In this document: piece by piece, positions 19,785-32,335 of the stretch
Layout of the letters: each line of letters begins with the position of its first letter
Numbering within the stretch: the first letter of the stretch is position 1
Source: Cladorhizidae sp. MBARI D1340-BT2
Taxonomy: Eukaryota; Porifera; Demospongiae; Poecilosclerida; Cladorhizidae
Assembly (NCBI GenBank): GCA_028752905.1
Contig: JAQNBH010000002.1
Span: 36,548,075-36,612,074 of the forward strand
Direction: 5' to 3'
Length of the DNA stretch: 64,000 bases
Translations under genes and position numbers: made by a program
The notes under the pieces: generated by a model
Told to the model about the DNA's origin: nothing
Database searches by the model: none
What the model saw: only the letters and a program-made list of their open reading frames with translations

Positions 19785-22140
19785 TTGTACAGGGAAAAGG
19801 GTGCTGGAGGGAGCCGTGTCTCTAGAACGACTGAAGAGAAAGTGCAAAGACATGCTTACAAACTACACCAAGTATGTCATATGTCAAGGACCTGCAATCA
19901 AACGATTGTTGAACATTCAGCTAACAACAGCCCCAAAACTTCTTGTAGCCATGATCTGTCGACAGGACAAGACCTACAAAAGGTTGCACTATAATGTAAC
20001 CAAGGACTCATGGGTGGCAGAGAAGTCCCCCAAGTGGCATGCCAAATGCAGAAACTTGTACATCAATGAAAAGAGCTACAGACTAGCAGAAAAGAGGCAT
20101 CCAGGAGCAAGCTGCACAATGCTGGCTCAGCCAGAATGCAGTACCTCAACCAAAATGTCCATCATTCCCAGCAGGCATCGCACAGCAGCATTTGATGCCA
20201 AGAGTACATATCATATGTAACAAAAGGTGGCTTAAAGGAAAGACACCTACAGCCAGGGTGTTGGCAACAGAAACCAGCCAACAGGCGATCATTGAGAAAG
20301 CCAAGAAATTGAGTAGAGAGGACATTTTGCTAAGACTGATTGGGCAAGGACATGACATGGTCGCAAACGACATCATATCACATACCATGCATGAATGCAT
20401 TCAAGGCAACACGAGTCCTGACTGGTAAATCTGCACAGAAGAATCTGTATGATGTGGCTTTGAATCATCTGGTGGAGCAGCTAGAAATATCCCTGTTCCT
20501 TTTAGGAGCTTCCTGATCAAGTCCTTGCAGGACAACTACCAGGTGATTCTCCAGGAGCTAGAAGTAAAGACTGCAGACACGTATAGGAGGACCAAGAAGT
20601 CAAAATACCAATCTGCAGGCCCAGGAAAAAGTGATGAAGTTTCAGCCCTCCTACGAATGATACAGATCATTGCTAGTGGGGGTGAAGTTGACATAGTCAA
20701 CTTTATCGGCACTCATGAATGCAGCAAGACACCCCCATCACTGTTCAATGAAGATGAAACCATAAGAGCTGAAGGAACAAAGGCCAGTCTAGTTAAAGCC
20801 TTGAAGGAGGACACCAAAGTGAACACTGCTCCTGGTTTACCACTACAGAAGAGGAAGACGGCAGTCATAGTAGATCCTATGCATGCTTTTCGTCACTGGT
20901 CCTTCCACAAAGATGAAACATTTGGAGCTATTGCAGGGCACTACAGAAACAATCTTCTGATAGATGTACCTGATGGCACGGCCATCATACATTTCTGCTG
21001 TGACAGGTACAACTCACTGAGCCTCAGAGCGGCAGCATAGGTACACCCAGTCTCACGACAACAAAGGCAGTTTGAAATCAGTGAGCAGTACAGAGACCCT
21101 GACCTGCAGGAGTTCTTCTCTGTGTCTGCCAACAAAGCTGGACTTCTGAGCTTCCTGTGTTAGACATGGTGCTGAGAGGAGCAGCTTGCTCCAACCATAG
21201 GTTCGACCCGATTGTACCTGGGTGGTGGCTCCAAAGAAAAAACAAAGAGTGTACTGCTTACAGAGGGTACAGTCACTGATGTCACTGCTTTGGAGTCCAA
21301 ACAAGAGGCTGATACTAGGGTCATACTGCATTCTGTGTACAGTGTCCAAAACAAGAAGGTGGACCGAGTGATCATACGCTGCTGAAAGATTTGCCTGAAC
21401 TATGGGTTCGAACTGCACAAGAAAGTTATCCACCAATCCATGAGATTGCTGCTGCACTGGGACCTGCAAGCAGCCGAGGTCTTCCCTTCATTAACAGTCT
21501 GAGTGGACGTGACATCACCAGCTACCCCTACTTTACTGGGAAGAAGGTGTGGCTAAACAGCAGCAAAACAACTGACATTTTGTCATTGGAAGACTTTGCA
21601 GATGATGATCAGGGTCCAGCTTGGATCACAGCAGATGTTATCAACCAAGCAAAGGAGCTCGTAGTCACTGTATATACCAACAAGGGTGATGATTTCGAGG
21701 GTTCGGACCTTGGAAGGCTCAGAGTTCACAAGTTCCTAAACAACAAGTCTACTCTCCTGAATTTGCTACCGCCCACAGAGAATGCATTCCTACAACATCT
21801 CCACAGAGAATCCATTCCTACAACATCTCCACAGAGAATGCATTCCTACAATATCTCAAATGTGCGGCATTAGCGACAGCAATCGACAAGAGTGCTCACA
21901 TTTGCAAGCAGAGAGTTTAACCATGTGAGGATTTTGGGTGGGCCATGGATGATGGAAGCTGGTACCAGTGCAATCCACACACCCAACCTGGCCACAGCAG
22001 ATGATGCAGACAATCTCCTGTGGCTGCACTAAGGGCTGCAACAGAAACTTACTCATGTGCAAAGAAAAAACATAGCCTGTTATATAGGCTGTCGGTGTCA
22101 GGGATTGAAAAATAAGTGCAGCCGTGCCCAAATCACTGCC
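19777..22140 (+). pseudogene. Frameshifted multicopy invertebrate gene with PIN-like EADTR motif
   Basis: Consecutive plus-strand frames read as one intronless protein of about 750 residues, broken several times. Order: an N-terminal stretch (KSPKWHAKCRNLY, 19777-20180); ICNKRWLKGKTPTARVL and REDILLRLIGQGHDMVANDI (20192-20400); AFKATRVLTGKSAQKN (about 20400-20515); IVDPMHAFRHWSFHKDETF (20525-21040); LYLGGGSKEKTKSVLL and EADTRVILHSVYSVQN (about 21205-21380); LPELWVRTAQ and LPFINSLSGRDITSYPYFTG (21391-21760); and a cysteine-rich tail CGCTKGCN ... CRCQGLKNKCSR (to about 22130). EADTR with a later S/T-G-x-D-x-T-S motif is the signature of a widespread uncharacterised invertebrate family with a PIN/FEN-like nuclease fold. 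The DTDV segment expected after RVII is deleted near 21380, removing catalytic acids. There are five or more frameshifts or stops, plus a small triplication at 21777-21850. I consider it dead. Confidence 0.65.
21777..21850 (+). repeat. Short triplication inside the pseudogene
   Basis: ACAGAGAATGCATTCC / TACAACATCTCC is repeated two and a half times. It is a local slippage duplication that shifts the reading frame just before the cysteine-rich tail. Confidence 0.7.
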
Positions 22141-22841
22141 ACATTCGACAGCAGCAGTGGATCGGAAAGCGATAACTAACAGCACCAATTTAGTTTAGAC
22201 TTGTGTATTTTATTAGCTTTGTATAAGGCACATACATTATTCACCAAAAACAATTAAACACAGGATTGAGCGTGGATTTTGGATGTTTCCCCCAAAATAT
22301 GCCTTGATATTGAGATGTAAACTGTTCAGAGAGTATTAATAATTTATTTGGTTTGTTGGAATTAAGTTTTTCCTTCAGCATTCTCAAGGAACACAGATAA
22401 ACCATAATGACTAATTACCGCTAAGGTGAGATATTCACGTATATGGTCAGAGGCTTCTTACGGCTTTCCAGTAGCTTGTTGACAAGGTTGTCCATATACA
22501 TTTTGTTTATACATATATATACATATGATTTTTGCCAGCAAACCTTTTACAGCACGCCATGTCTGTTTTGGTTTTTTATCAGGTTTCGCCCCCTGGGTAA
22601 AATGAAAAATCTCAAGTTGATGTTATTTATCTCAATTTCTGTAAAGCAGTTCCTCATAATGAGCTTCTCTGTGAGCTTTTGGCATGACTCATAATTTATG
22701 GCACTAGTTTTAAGGCCTACTTTTCTTCCCGGTCTCAACAAGTGTTCCTAGATGGCCAATCCTCTCCGCCACTACCTGTAATCTCTGGTGTCCCCAATTA
22801 TGAGATTCTGTACCAATTCAACATTGTATAACATGGCATTT
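22141..22841. other. No gene seen
   Basis: AT-rich DNA with short TA runs near 22505-22520. Overlapping frames on both strands (22443-22741) have no motif. Confidence 0.5.
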
Positions 22842-23003
22842 GTGGCCTTCATGACCTGGTCTGTGCTGGCACTCGTGGCCTTCATGACCTGGTCTGTGCT
22901 GGCACTCGTGGCCTTCATGACCTGGTCTGTGCTGGCATTCGTGGCCTTCATGACCTGGTCTGTGCTGGCACTCGTGGCCTTCATGACCTGGTCGTGCTGG
23001 TGC
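22842..23003 (+). repeat. 33-bp minisatellite
   Basis: Five units of GTGGCCTTCATGACCTGGTC plus TGTGCTGGCACTC. At 33 bp (11 codons) both strands stay open, giving repeats such as AFMTWSVLALV, but there is no supported gene around it. Confidence 0.9.
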
Positions 23004-24030
23004 TTCCGTCTCCCACTTGAGGTGAGGTCAGCTTCACAGCCGACGAAATGCAGCCGGTCATTACTTCTCATCTCTTGCTAATGAAATCAGCTACACAACT
23101 CTGCCCACATTAACGTCTTTGCAGTCTATGAACATCACCTCCATTTGGAGCCGACAGTAATTACATTCCAGAGGAACAAAAATTCAGTGTGCTGCTGAAC
23201 CCTGACCCTTGGCTGGGAGGCATGGGTCGGCAATACCAGATGAAGGCACAAAGTTAAATTTTATAGGGGTGGGGATGGGGGAGTGGTTAAAATGCCTATC
23301 AACGCCAAACCCAGCAACTATTTCAAACACCCGACTAAATGGACCACACCCATCAATCAGGGTCTCGTACAGAAGGGGGCGGTTCTCCTTCCATCCACAA
23401 GGTAAATAAATACACAACACACACTATAGCATGAATATTCACATGTTCAACCATACATGTCCAGTGTTGCCATGAGAACCCCAGGCCCAACTAGGCATGC
23501 CCATGATCGCCATGACAACCCCAGGTTCAATTACACATGTCCAAAGATCTTGCCCATTTTGGGGGGGGGGGGTGCTGGGGGCGTCTTCAGGGTTTACATT
23601 ATGACCTTCTCTGATATTGATTCTGATGCATATTTGGGAAAAATTATCATAGAAAAGAATTAGCACTCTAATTTCAAAAGGGTAGGTGGCCGGCCCTGTA
23701 TGAAACTTTCTTGTCCATCCAACAACACTAGCTAGAGCTAGAAATAGGTAACAACCTTGAATCTTCATAGTTGACCCCAGGGTTGGTTGTGTTGTCCAGG
23801 GAACCCCTCGGACCGAACAACCTCGTGTAAGGTGAGGATCATCACACACACCAACCATCACATCCACATGCTGAGGGCAGCCCACCATGAAATATTTCCT
23901 CGGCCCCTCAAAAAAATGAAGGCAGAAAATCAATGGACTGAGTTTTAAATTTTTGCTAACTAAGATTCTTGCAACATTTCAACCTTAGACCTTTGCTCTA
24001 CATCTTGTGGAGACTGAAGCATTCGGTTGG
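23004..24030. other. No gene seen
   Basis: Contains a poly-G tract near 23561-23571 and two loose copies of a segment with GACAACCCCAGG / GAGAACCCCAGG at about 23470-23540. A minus-strand frame at 23184-23420 reads LYETLIDGCGPFSRVF but lacks recognised motifs. Nothing else is supported. Confidence 0.4.
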
Positions 24031-24125
24031 AACCATGGCAACAACAACAACCTAACACCAACAACAACAAAGAACCATGGAGGTACACACCCCAACAAAC
24101 AAACAACAACAACAACAACAACAAA
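24031..24125 (+). repeat. CAA-rich microsatellite
   Basis: Interrupted (CAA)n, longest at about 24100-24125. Confidence 0.8.
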
Positions 24126-24317
24126 CTAACAGACTACCAAAAGATGATAAAATCTTCATTGCTTATGAAATGGCTTGGAAAAACCCCCATCTTATTTGTG
24201 TAATATTTTCAAGAAAAAGCTTCTCAAACTATTCACTTCATTAGAATGCATACAATAAGCTGCACAGTTCGGTGTAAGAATCAGCTCGTCGAACATCTAC
24301 GCAGCACTACGTCGGTA

Positions 24318-24564
24318 ATGTCTACAACAGCAAAACTCACAGCAAAGAAATTCGTCCAGGAGCACCTCCAGGCTGCCGGTGCAGCTCCTACCCGGGGGGA
24401 AAAAGGGGGGGAAAAGCTTCCCAAAATGGTAGTTAAGACACCATCCTAAAGATGGCAGTTGCAAACGTCAGACATTAATTTTGCTCCCTCCCTCTCGCCG
24501 GTAGGCAAACAGGAAGACGACATCATATTTTATAACGATAAAGCAGAATACTGGGCACGTGCAG
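24318..24564 (+). CDS. Candidate two-exon start of an unknown gene
   Basis: An ATG at 24318 opens MSTTAKLTAKKFVQEHLQAA to a possible donor at 24378 (GCCG|GTGCAG). A second segment (24505-24564) follows CTCTCGCCGGTAG, reads KQEDDIIFYNDKAEYWARA in the matching phase, and ends at GCAG|GTATGC. The FYxxAxxYW pattern recalls the N-terminus of the protein N-terminal methyltransferase NTMT1, but the next expected segment (TVDGMLGG) is not found. If real, this gene would point into the oppositely oriented CNOT11 exon at 24700, so at least one of the two is probably a fragment. Confidence 0.25.
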
Positions 24565-24699
24565 GTATGCATAGAGCGCCCACCCACCCCACAATTTTTT
24601 TTAAATAATTTTTTCTAGCTACGTGGTGGATGTTTATGCGTGCATCTGTAGTTGGTGAATCGGTCCAATGAAGTGTTGTCACTCTCTGCACGCACTTAC

Positions 24700-24779
24700 T
24701 CTGAGATCTGTTCGGAGTTGATGAGGCGGAGTAGAGCTTCGATGGCTACAGCCGAGTTCTTCTCCACCAGTTGAGGGAG
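24700..24779 (-). CDS. Orphan CNOT11 exon
   Basis: On the minus strand an 80-bp exon lies between a good acceptor (GTGTCTCTTCCCAG) and a perfect donor (GTAAGTG). It reads LPQLVEKNSAVAIEALL then RLINSEQIS with two bases over. This matches the CNOT11 (C2orf29) stretch LPxLVExNxxVAIExLLxLxxSxQIxE, part of the C-terminal domain of this CCR4-NOT subunit, which acts in mRNA deadenylation. Neighbouring CNOT11 exons are not visible: the upstream side runs into the microsatellite at 25056, and the downstream side (to 23000) shows nothing matching. It is either one exon of a gene whose introns are filled with arrays, or a fragment captured at the duplication edge. Confidence 0.6.
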
Positions 24780-24796
24780 CTGGGAAGAGACACAAG

Positions 24797-24842
24797 GTCA
24801 TAAGGTTAGGGCATGGGAGGTCATAAGGTTAGGGCATGCGAG
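24797..24842 (-). repeat. Inverted relic of the telomere-like minisatellite
   Basis: Two copies of a 24-bp unit (GGTCATAAGGTTAGGGCATG) that, read on the minus strand, are CATGCCCTAACCTTATGACC, clearly like units near 25600. They sit in the opposite orientation to all the big arrays. Confidence 0.6.
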
Positions 24843-25055
24843 GTGTGTACATGCTATCACAGGAATCGCTTCTTCTTGGTAGAAGTCTCCATTGATCTAC
24901 ACTGCCCCAAAGCTCTTCTTCACAAACATGCAGTAGCCATTGTCTCCTTGCACACATGTCCTGTCAGTCCTCCATGTTTCTTCCTGAATCTCATGTGCTA
25001 GACACTACACGTGAATTTGCATGCAAACACATCTGCATATTCAACAGTGGTTTAA
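24843..25055. other. No gene seen
   Basis: Single-copy sequence between the CNOT11 exon and the microsatellite. No further CNOT11 coding segment is recognisable. Confidence 0.4.
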
Positions 25056-26983
<1,928 letters not shown>

Positions 26984-27119
26984 CTTACCAGTCATATTTA
27001 ATCATCCCTTTACAGCTTTACAGAGAAAGACTCGAGCTATAGATGCCTGAACTTGCTGAGGAGTGAGCACCAAAACTACCACAAGCTTACTTCGGACGAC
27101 CCGCGATACTCGGGACTCT

Positions 27120-28120
27120 CTTGAGGTGACCCTAGTGAGGGTGAGACTGACTGGGAAGCATGGAGGCAGGTGAGGGTGACTGACTGTGAAACATGGAGGC
27201 AGGGTGTCCCTAGTGAGGGTGACTGACTGTGAAGCATGGAGGCAGGGTGTCCCTAGTGAGGGTGACTGACTGGGAAGCATAGAGGAAGGGTGTCCCTAGT
27301 GAGGGTGACTGACTGTGAAGCATGGAGGCAGGGTGTCCCTAGTGAGGGTGACTGACTGGGAAGCATAGAGGCAGGGTGTCCCTAGTGAGGGTGACTGACT
27401 GTGAAGCATAGAGGCAGGGTGTCCCTAGTGAGGGTGACTGTGTGAAGCATGGAGGCAGGGTGTCCCTAGTGAGGGTGACTGTGTGAAGCATGGAGGCAGG
27501 GTGTCCCTAGTGAGGGTGACTGACTGTGAAGCATGGAGGCAGGGTGTCCCTAGTGAGGGTGACTGTGTGAAGCATGGAGGCAGGGTGTCCCTAGTGAGGG
27601 TGACTGACTGTGAAGCATAGAGGCAGGGTGTCCCTAGTGAGGGTGACTGACTGTGAAGCATAGAGGCAGGGTGTCCTTAGTGAGGGTGACTGACTGTGAA
27701 GCATAGAGGCAGGGTGTCCCTAGTGAGGGTGACTGACTGTGAAGCATAGAGGCAGGGTGTCCCTAGTGAGGGTGACTGTGTGAAGCATGGAGGCAGGTTG
27801 TCCCTAGTGAGGGTGACTGTGTGAAGCATGGAGGCAGGGTGTCCCTAGTGAGGGTGACTGACTGTGAAGCATAGAGGCAGGGTGTCCCTAGTGAGGGTGA
27901 CTGACTGTGAAGCATAGAGGCAGGGTGTCCTAAGTGAGGGTGACTGACTGTGAAGCATAGAGGCAGGGTGTCCCTAGTGAGGGTGACTGACTGTGAAGCA
28001 TAGAGGCAGGGTGTCCCTAGTGAGGGTGACTGTGTGAAGCATGGAGGCAGGGTGTCCCTAGTGAGGGTGACTGTGTGAAGCATAGAGGCAGGGTGTCCCT
28101 AGTGAGGGTGACTGGGAAGC
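27120..28120 (+). repeat. 43-bp minisatellite, expanded (copy B)
   Basis: About 23 units of 43 bp, with 41-bp variants where TGACTGACTGTG becomes TGACTGTGTG. The other copies have about six units, so this one expanded after duplication. Open minus-strand frames are repeat artefacts. Confidence 0.9.
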
Positions 28121-28143
28121 ATGGAGGTACATAGTATTGCACG

Positions 28144-28284
28144 ATGCCTGAGATTGACTCTACTACAGTCGAGGGAGAGAGGAACTTGGTGGCCTGGATA
28201 TCCCCCTCCAGGCATTTCCTCGGCTCTCCCTCCTCCAAGAACTTTGACATTCACAATGCACGTCATGTCCATTCACTTGTATGA
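28144..28284 (+). CDS. Small 46-codon ORF, copy B (unknown)
   Basis: Same frame and start as at 4500. Relative to copy A, D17 becomes A and V26 becomes L. There is no family match and no independent proof of expression. Confidence 0.25.
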   Translation: MPEIDSTTVEGERNLVAWISPSRHFLGSPSSKNFDIHNARHVHSLV

Positions 28285-28675
28285 GAATCAGCGAGAAAGT
28301 TTTAAACTATACACTGTTTTTTCTGCAATGGTCATCACCCTCAAATAGTGTACGTCCATTTACGAAGTCCAAACAGATGTGTTTGCCTAATCAGGTTCGC
28401 AAGGTGAATATTCACTTATAAAACAGAAGTGATCACATAATCCTCCAAAGTTTAGGGTGTGGTCTCAGCTGCACTCTATTACTAACCTTAGCCCTAGAAT
28501 GAACTTGGCCCTACATGACCATCACCTGTAAACACTAGCATATACATAGCTAGCATTAGCCCTAAACTTCCTCTAGTGTTAGCACTGGCCCAAACCTTAC
28601 AATAACCCTAGCCTCATCCCTTGGCTGCATCTAGCTCTGGAACTAGCCCTAGAACACCCTGACCTTAGCTCTATC
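28285..28675. other. Unit body, no gene seen
   Basis: Equivalent to 4641-5033, with small indels. No supported ORF. Confidence 0.5.
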
Positions 28676-28975
28676 CCTAGACACACCCTCTCTTGACACA
28701 CCTTCGCTGGACATACCCTCTCTTGACATGCCCATTCTTGACACACCTTCACTGACATGACCTCTAATGCACGCACTCCCTTGTTGACATGCCTACTCTG
28801 GGCATACCCACTTGACACACATTCTCTTGACACACCCTATCTTGACATGACCTCCCTTGACATGACCTCAATTGACATGCCCCCTTGACACACCCTCTCT
28901 TCACACTCGCTCGCTTGACTTTCCCCCTCTGGACACGCCTCATCACTTCATTGATACACCCTCACTTGACAGTTC
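28676..28975 (+). repeat. Degenerate CTTGACACACC-rich repeat, copy B
   Basis: Same stretch as 5034-5290, with two additional CTTGACATGACCTC-like units near 28855-28885. Confidence 0.7.
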
Positions 28976-28989
28976 TTGGTTACCTTCAG

Positions 28990-30000
28990 GAACCATCTGA
29001 AGTCATCTCTTTCGACTTTGACTTCAGAAACATTCTCAAGCTGCAGTTTCAATTGCAAGGCAAGCCTCTACAGCACATGGTAAGGAGAGGTAATACACAG
29101 ACATTATGTTCCAACACTCTACAAGGCAAGGAGAGGAGCAATACACAGACATTATGCTCCAACACTCTACAAGGCAAGGAGAAATACACAGACATTATGC
29201 TCCAACACTCTACAAGGCAAGGAGCAATACACAGACATTATGCTCCAACACTCTACAAGGCAAGGAGAGGAGCAATACACAGACATTATGCTCCAACACT
29301 CTACAAGGCAAGGAGCAATACACAGACATTATGCTCCAACACTCTACAAGGCAAGGAGCAATACACAGACATTATGCTCCAACACTCTACAAGGCAAGGA
29401 GCAATACACAGACATTATGCTCCAACACTCTACAAGGCAAGGAGAGGAGCAATACACAGACATTATGCTCCAACACTCTACAAGACAAGGAGCAATACAC
29501 AGACATTATGCTCCAACACTCTACAAGGCAAGGAGAGGAGGAATACACAGACATTATGCTCCACCACTCTACAAGGTAAGGAGCAATACACAGACATTAT
29601 GCTCCAACACTCTACAAGGCAAGGAGAGGAGGAATACACAGACATTATGCTCCAACACTCTACAAGGCAAGGAGCAATACACAGACATTATGCTCCAACA
29701 CTCTACAAGGAAACGAGAGGAGCAATACACAGACATTATGCTCCAACACTCTACAAGGTAAGGAGCAATACACAGACATTATGCTCCAACACTCTACAAG
29801 GCAAGGGGCAATACACAGACATTATGCTCCAACACTCTACAAGGCAAGGAGCAATACACAGACATTATGCTCCAACACTCTACAAGGCAAGGAGCAATAC
29901 ACAGACATTATGCTCCAAAACTCTACAGCACGCTACTATGAAGTCCATATCATCTGCGGTACTAAAACTAATTCGACACAAAAATGTGCGCCATTTATAA
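28990..30000 (+). CDS. Candidate terminal two-exon gene, copy B
   Basis: Exon 1 (28990-29079) lies between GTTACCTTCAG and ATG|GTAAGG and encodes EPSEVISFDFDFRNILKLQ through GKPLQHM. Exon 2 (29929-30000) follows AACTCTACAG and encodes HATMKSISSAVLKLIRHKN then VRHL and TAA. AATAAA follows at 30261-30266. The intervening minisatellite is 849 bp, divisible by three, so the frame also reads straight through without splicing (371 codons from an upstream ATG at 28885). I favour splicing because both borders match splice consensus and because in copies C and D the array breaks the frame. The family is unknown. Confidence 0.35.
   Translation, partial: EPSEVISFDFDFRNILKLQFQLQGKPLQHMVRRGNTQTLCSNTLQGKERSNTQTLCSNTLQGKEKYTDIMLQHSTRQGAIHRHYAPTLYKARRGAIHRHYAPTLYKARSNTQTLCSNTLQGKEQYTDIMLQHSTRQGAIHRHYAPTLYKARRGAIHRHYAPTLYKTRSNTQTLCSNTLQGKERRNTQTLCSTTLQGKEQYTDIMLQHSTRQGEEEYTDIMLQHSTRQGAIHRHYAPTLYKETRGAIHRHYAPTLYKVRSNTQTLCSNTLQGKGQYTDIMLQHSTRQGAIHRHYAPTLYKARSNTQTLCSKTLQHATMKSISSAVLKLIRHKNVRHL
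29080..29928 (+). repeat. 43/48-bp minisatellite inside candidate intron, copy B
   Basis: About 19 units. Two units (near 29575 and 29758) read CAAGGTAAGGAG instead of CAAGGCAAGGAG, creating additional consensus splice donors. Confidence 0.9.
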
Positions 30001-31569
30001 TGAACATATCTTTCACTACAGAAATTAAAACTGCAGTCGAGGTATATAGATCTATGAAAAAGATTACCACATCTTTACTTATAGAGCTATTTTGGTAAAG
30101 TTAAGATCAGCAGGACTGAATAGTAAAGCTGCACAGGACGTCAAGACAAAAAGTTGGTGGTTAATTACCATCCTGAAGTTAGCTAGACTCAATTGTTTTA
30201 ATATAAAACCAACAATATAAATCCAAACAAATCCCATACTGCATCACACAATACCGAATCAATAAAAACTCTTTATCTGATATTTTCTTTGCTGAATGTT
30301 CTGAAACATGTATTTCCTCACAATATTTGATATTGCTCTGCATTAGTTATTAGAGTTGCCGTGGCTATGCATTTTCACGTCTAGTGATTGGTAAAGGGTC
30401 TGACAGGAGACCTGCCCAATGATTGCAAGTACAAAAACAACCGACGGGTGAGCGGGTTGGCAGTAACTTCTTAACTCACCATTGTAGTGTATTCAACAAG
30501 TAGTACTAGCCAATGGATATCTTTTGAAAATTATCTTATCCGCTAGAGTGATATCTCCAATTAAGAATTAAAAGATCGTCTACAAAAAAATTCCATAGTG
30601 CGCGTAAAGCCAGGTTGAGCGGGAGGATGGGGATGGGGTGGGGTTCCGGGAGGAAGGGGGCGGAGGTTGGGGATAGTCTAAACTTGGGGTCGTTCATTAG
30701 CCAGTGGCAGTACACTTTCGTACTTTGTGGAATTCTAATTGTGAGCGCTTTTTCACATGTAAATATCTATCCCAGGCCCGTTGCCAGTATGTTCTCCTGT
30801 GCCAATTCTATTTATGTGGTGTGTATATAGTAGTCAATATATATATAGGCCTACACTCGTATTTAATGTTGCATCCAGTAGCATATTAACTATTCACTGT
30901 CTCTGGGTGGCACCCACAGGAGTTAAAAATCTCTCAGATAGCATAAAACTTCCATTATGATCTGCAAACTATCTTTCATCACTCTCTATATTTCCCTATA
31001 GACATGTTCTTGGTACTGGCCAAGTCCTCCCTTCTGGAACTCTAGGCTAATGTGAAGTGTCTTTTTCACTAGAAGCTCCTGTTTCCTGGCCAGTGGCCTC
31101 CTCCCAAATGGAGCTTCCAATGTCCTCATGCATGCTCAGCAATTGTAGACTTTTCATATAGTAATTTGTAAATGTTCTAAATCCTGATGTTCATTCATCC
31201 TGGATATGATCTCTCTGATGGACTACCTTTCAACAGCTGCTAGGGTCACGATAGGTGATGTAGGAGTGCATGCTAGTTGATAACTCATCCTTCTGCCTGC
31301 TAATGTGTGCCTTTAGTGTTCTAGATCTGAAGACTACTTTGATTCTGAATAACCTCCTGCTATCCTAATCATCTCTGCTATACCGTAGTATTCCTCCTCT
31401 CCGACTCACATGTAGTTACATTCGAAACCATTACTGCTTGCTCATGACATGGAGCAAACAGCAACTTGCAGGGGGATTGCTTCATGTTGTAGAGTGGTGA
31501 AGATATTTAAGAGTGAGGTTGGGAAGATTTGCTAGCAATATTATTTTGACAGAAGGTCAGAGAGGGTGT
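30001..31569. other. 3' flank and unassigned unit body, copy B
   Basis: AATAAA at 30261-30266. A plus-strand frame at 30615-30830 begins in G-rich DNA and shows no motif. From 31080 on, the sequence is absent from copy A. I see no supported gene. Confidence 0.4.
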
Positions 31570-32335
31570 AGGAGTTGTGTTGTCGTTGTTGAAGTTGGAA
31601 AGAGCTCGTGTAGATGTTAAGTTAGAGGGATGTTAGAGTGGGTGTTCATGTTTGGAGATGACATTGCAGTGATGGAAGACTCAAGACTATATAGCTGCAG
31701 GTTATGTTGTACAGGCACATTACTTGAGAGCAAGATTATGATAGTAGGACAGAGGGAAGCTGGAGTGACTTATAAAATTGGTGAGGAATTAGTTTAAATC
31801 CTTGCGTGGGTGTGCATAGGAAGTTACGGAACAATTCTCAGTTAGAGAAGATGGTGAAGAAGGCAAGAGAATGGCTTGGTGAAGTAACACGATGAACAGA
31901 ATGAACATGGAGGTGGAAGAAGGTATAGGAAGGATGTTATGGGAGCTGCTGAGATCGAGTATGAATTATGAAGCTGAGAGGAGGATGCAGTTCATAAGAA
32001 GCTGGAGGGAAGACAATTGAGTAGGAGACGGTTGAGAGGTAAGTACCATAGCAGTGGCAGTGCTGACACATCCGAGGTGGAGGAAGCTGGAGGAGAGGAG
32101 GGAAGATGTGAAGGTCTTGTTTGGTAAGAGATTAGAGTGAAGTGAGGAGAGCAAATCGGTAAACATTGGGGATGGAACAGCATGTTGGGAAGAGTATAAA
32201 GTTTGAGGAGAGAGTATGAGCTAGGTAATGTTGTCAGGTGAATGCACAGGTGGAAGGAGATAAGAAATGAGAATGCCAGGGAAAATACTAAGCTGTCCGT
32301 ATACTCAGAGGAAGATAACTTTTCGCAAGATCCTC
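31570..32335 (+). pseudogene. Decayed LINE reverse transcriptase, copy B
   Basis: Plus-strand frames follow the end of a LINE ORF2: MLEWVFMFGDDIAVMEDS, with FGDD (31651-31662) in place of the catalytic F/Y-A-D-D motif; ESKIMIVGQREAGVTYKIG; EKMVKKAREWLGEVTR; MNRMNMEVEEGIGRMLWELL; RWRKLEERREDVKVLFGKRL; and LRREYELGNVV, HRWKEIRNENAREN up to about 32335. At least two frameshifts and five stops interrupt it. Segment order and wording match the minus-strand relic at 7170-8140, so both belong to one family. The 5' half and the zinc knuckle are not seen. B differs from C/D in a small patch near 31940-32030. Confidence 0.75.

Noticed and set aside
27002..28250. Minus-strand frames reading SQSPSLGTPCLHA repeats
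   Set aside because: By-product of the 43-bp minisatellite. They have no start context or unique domain and vary freely in copy number.
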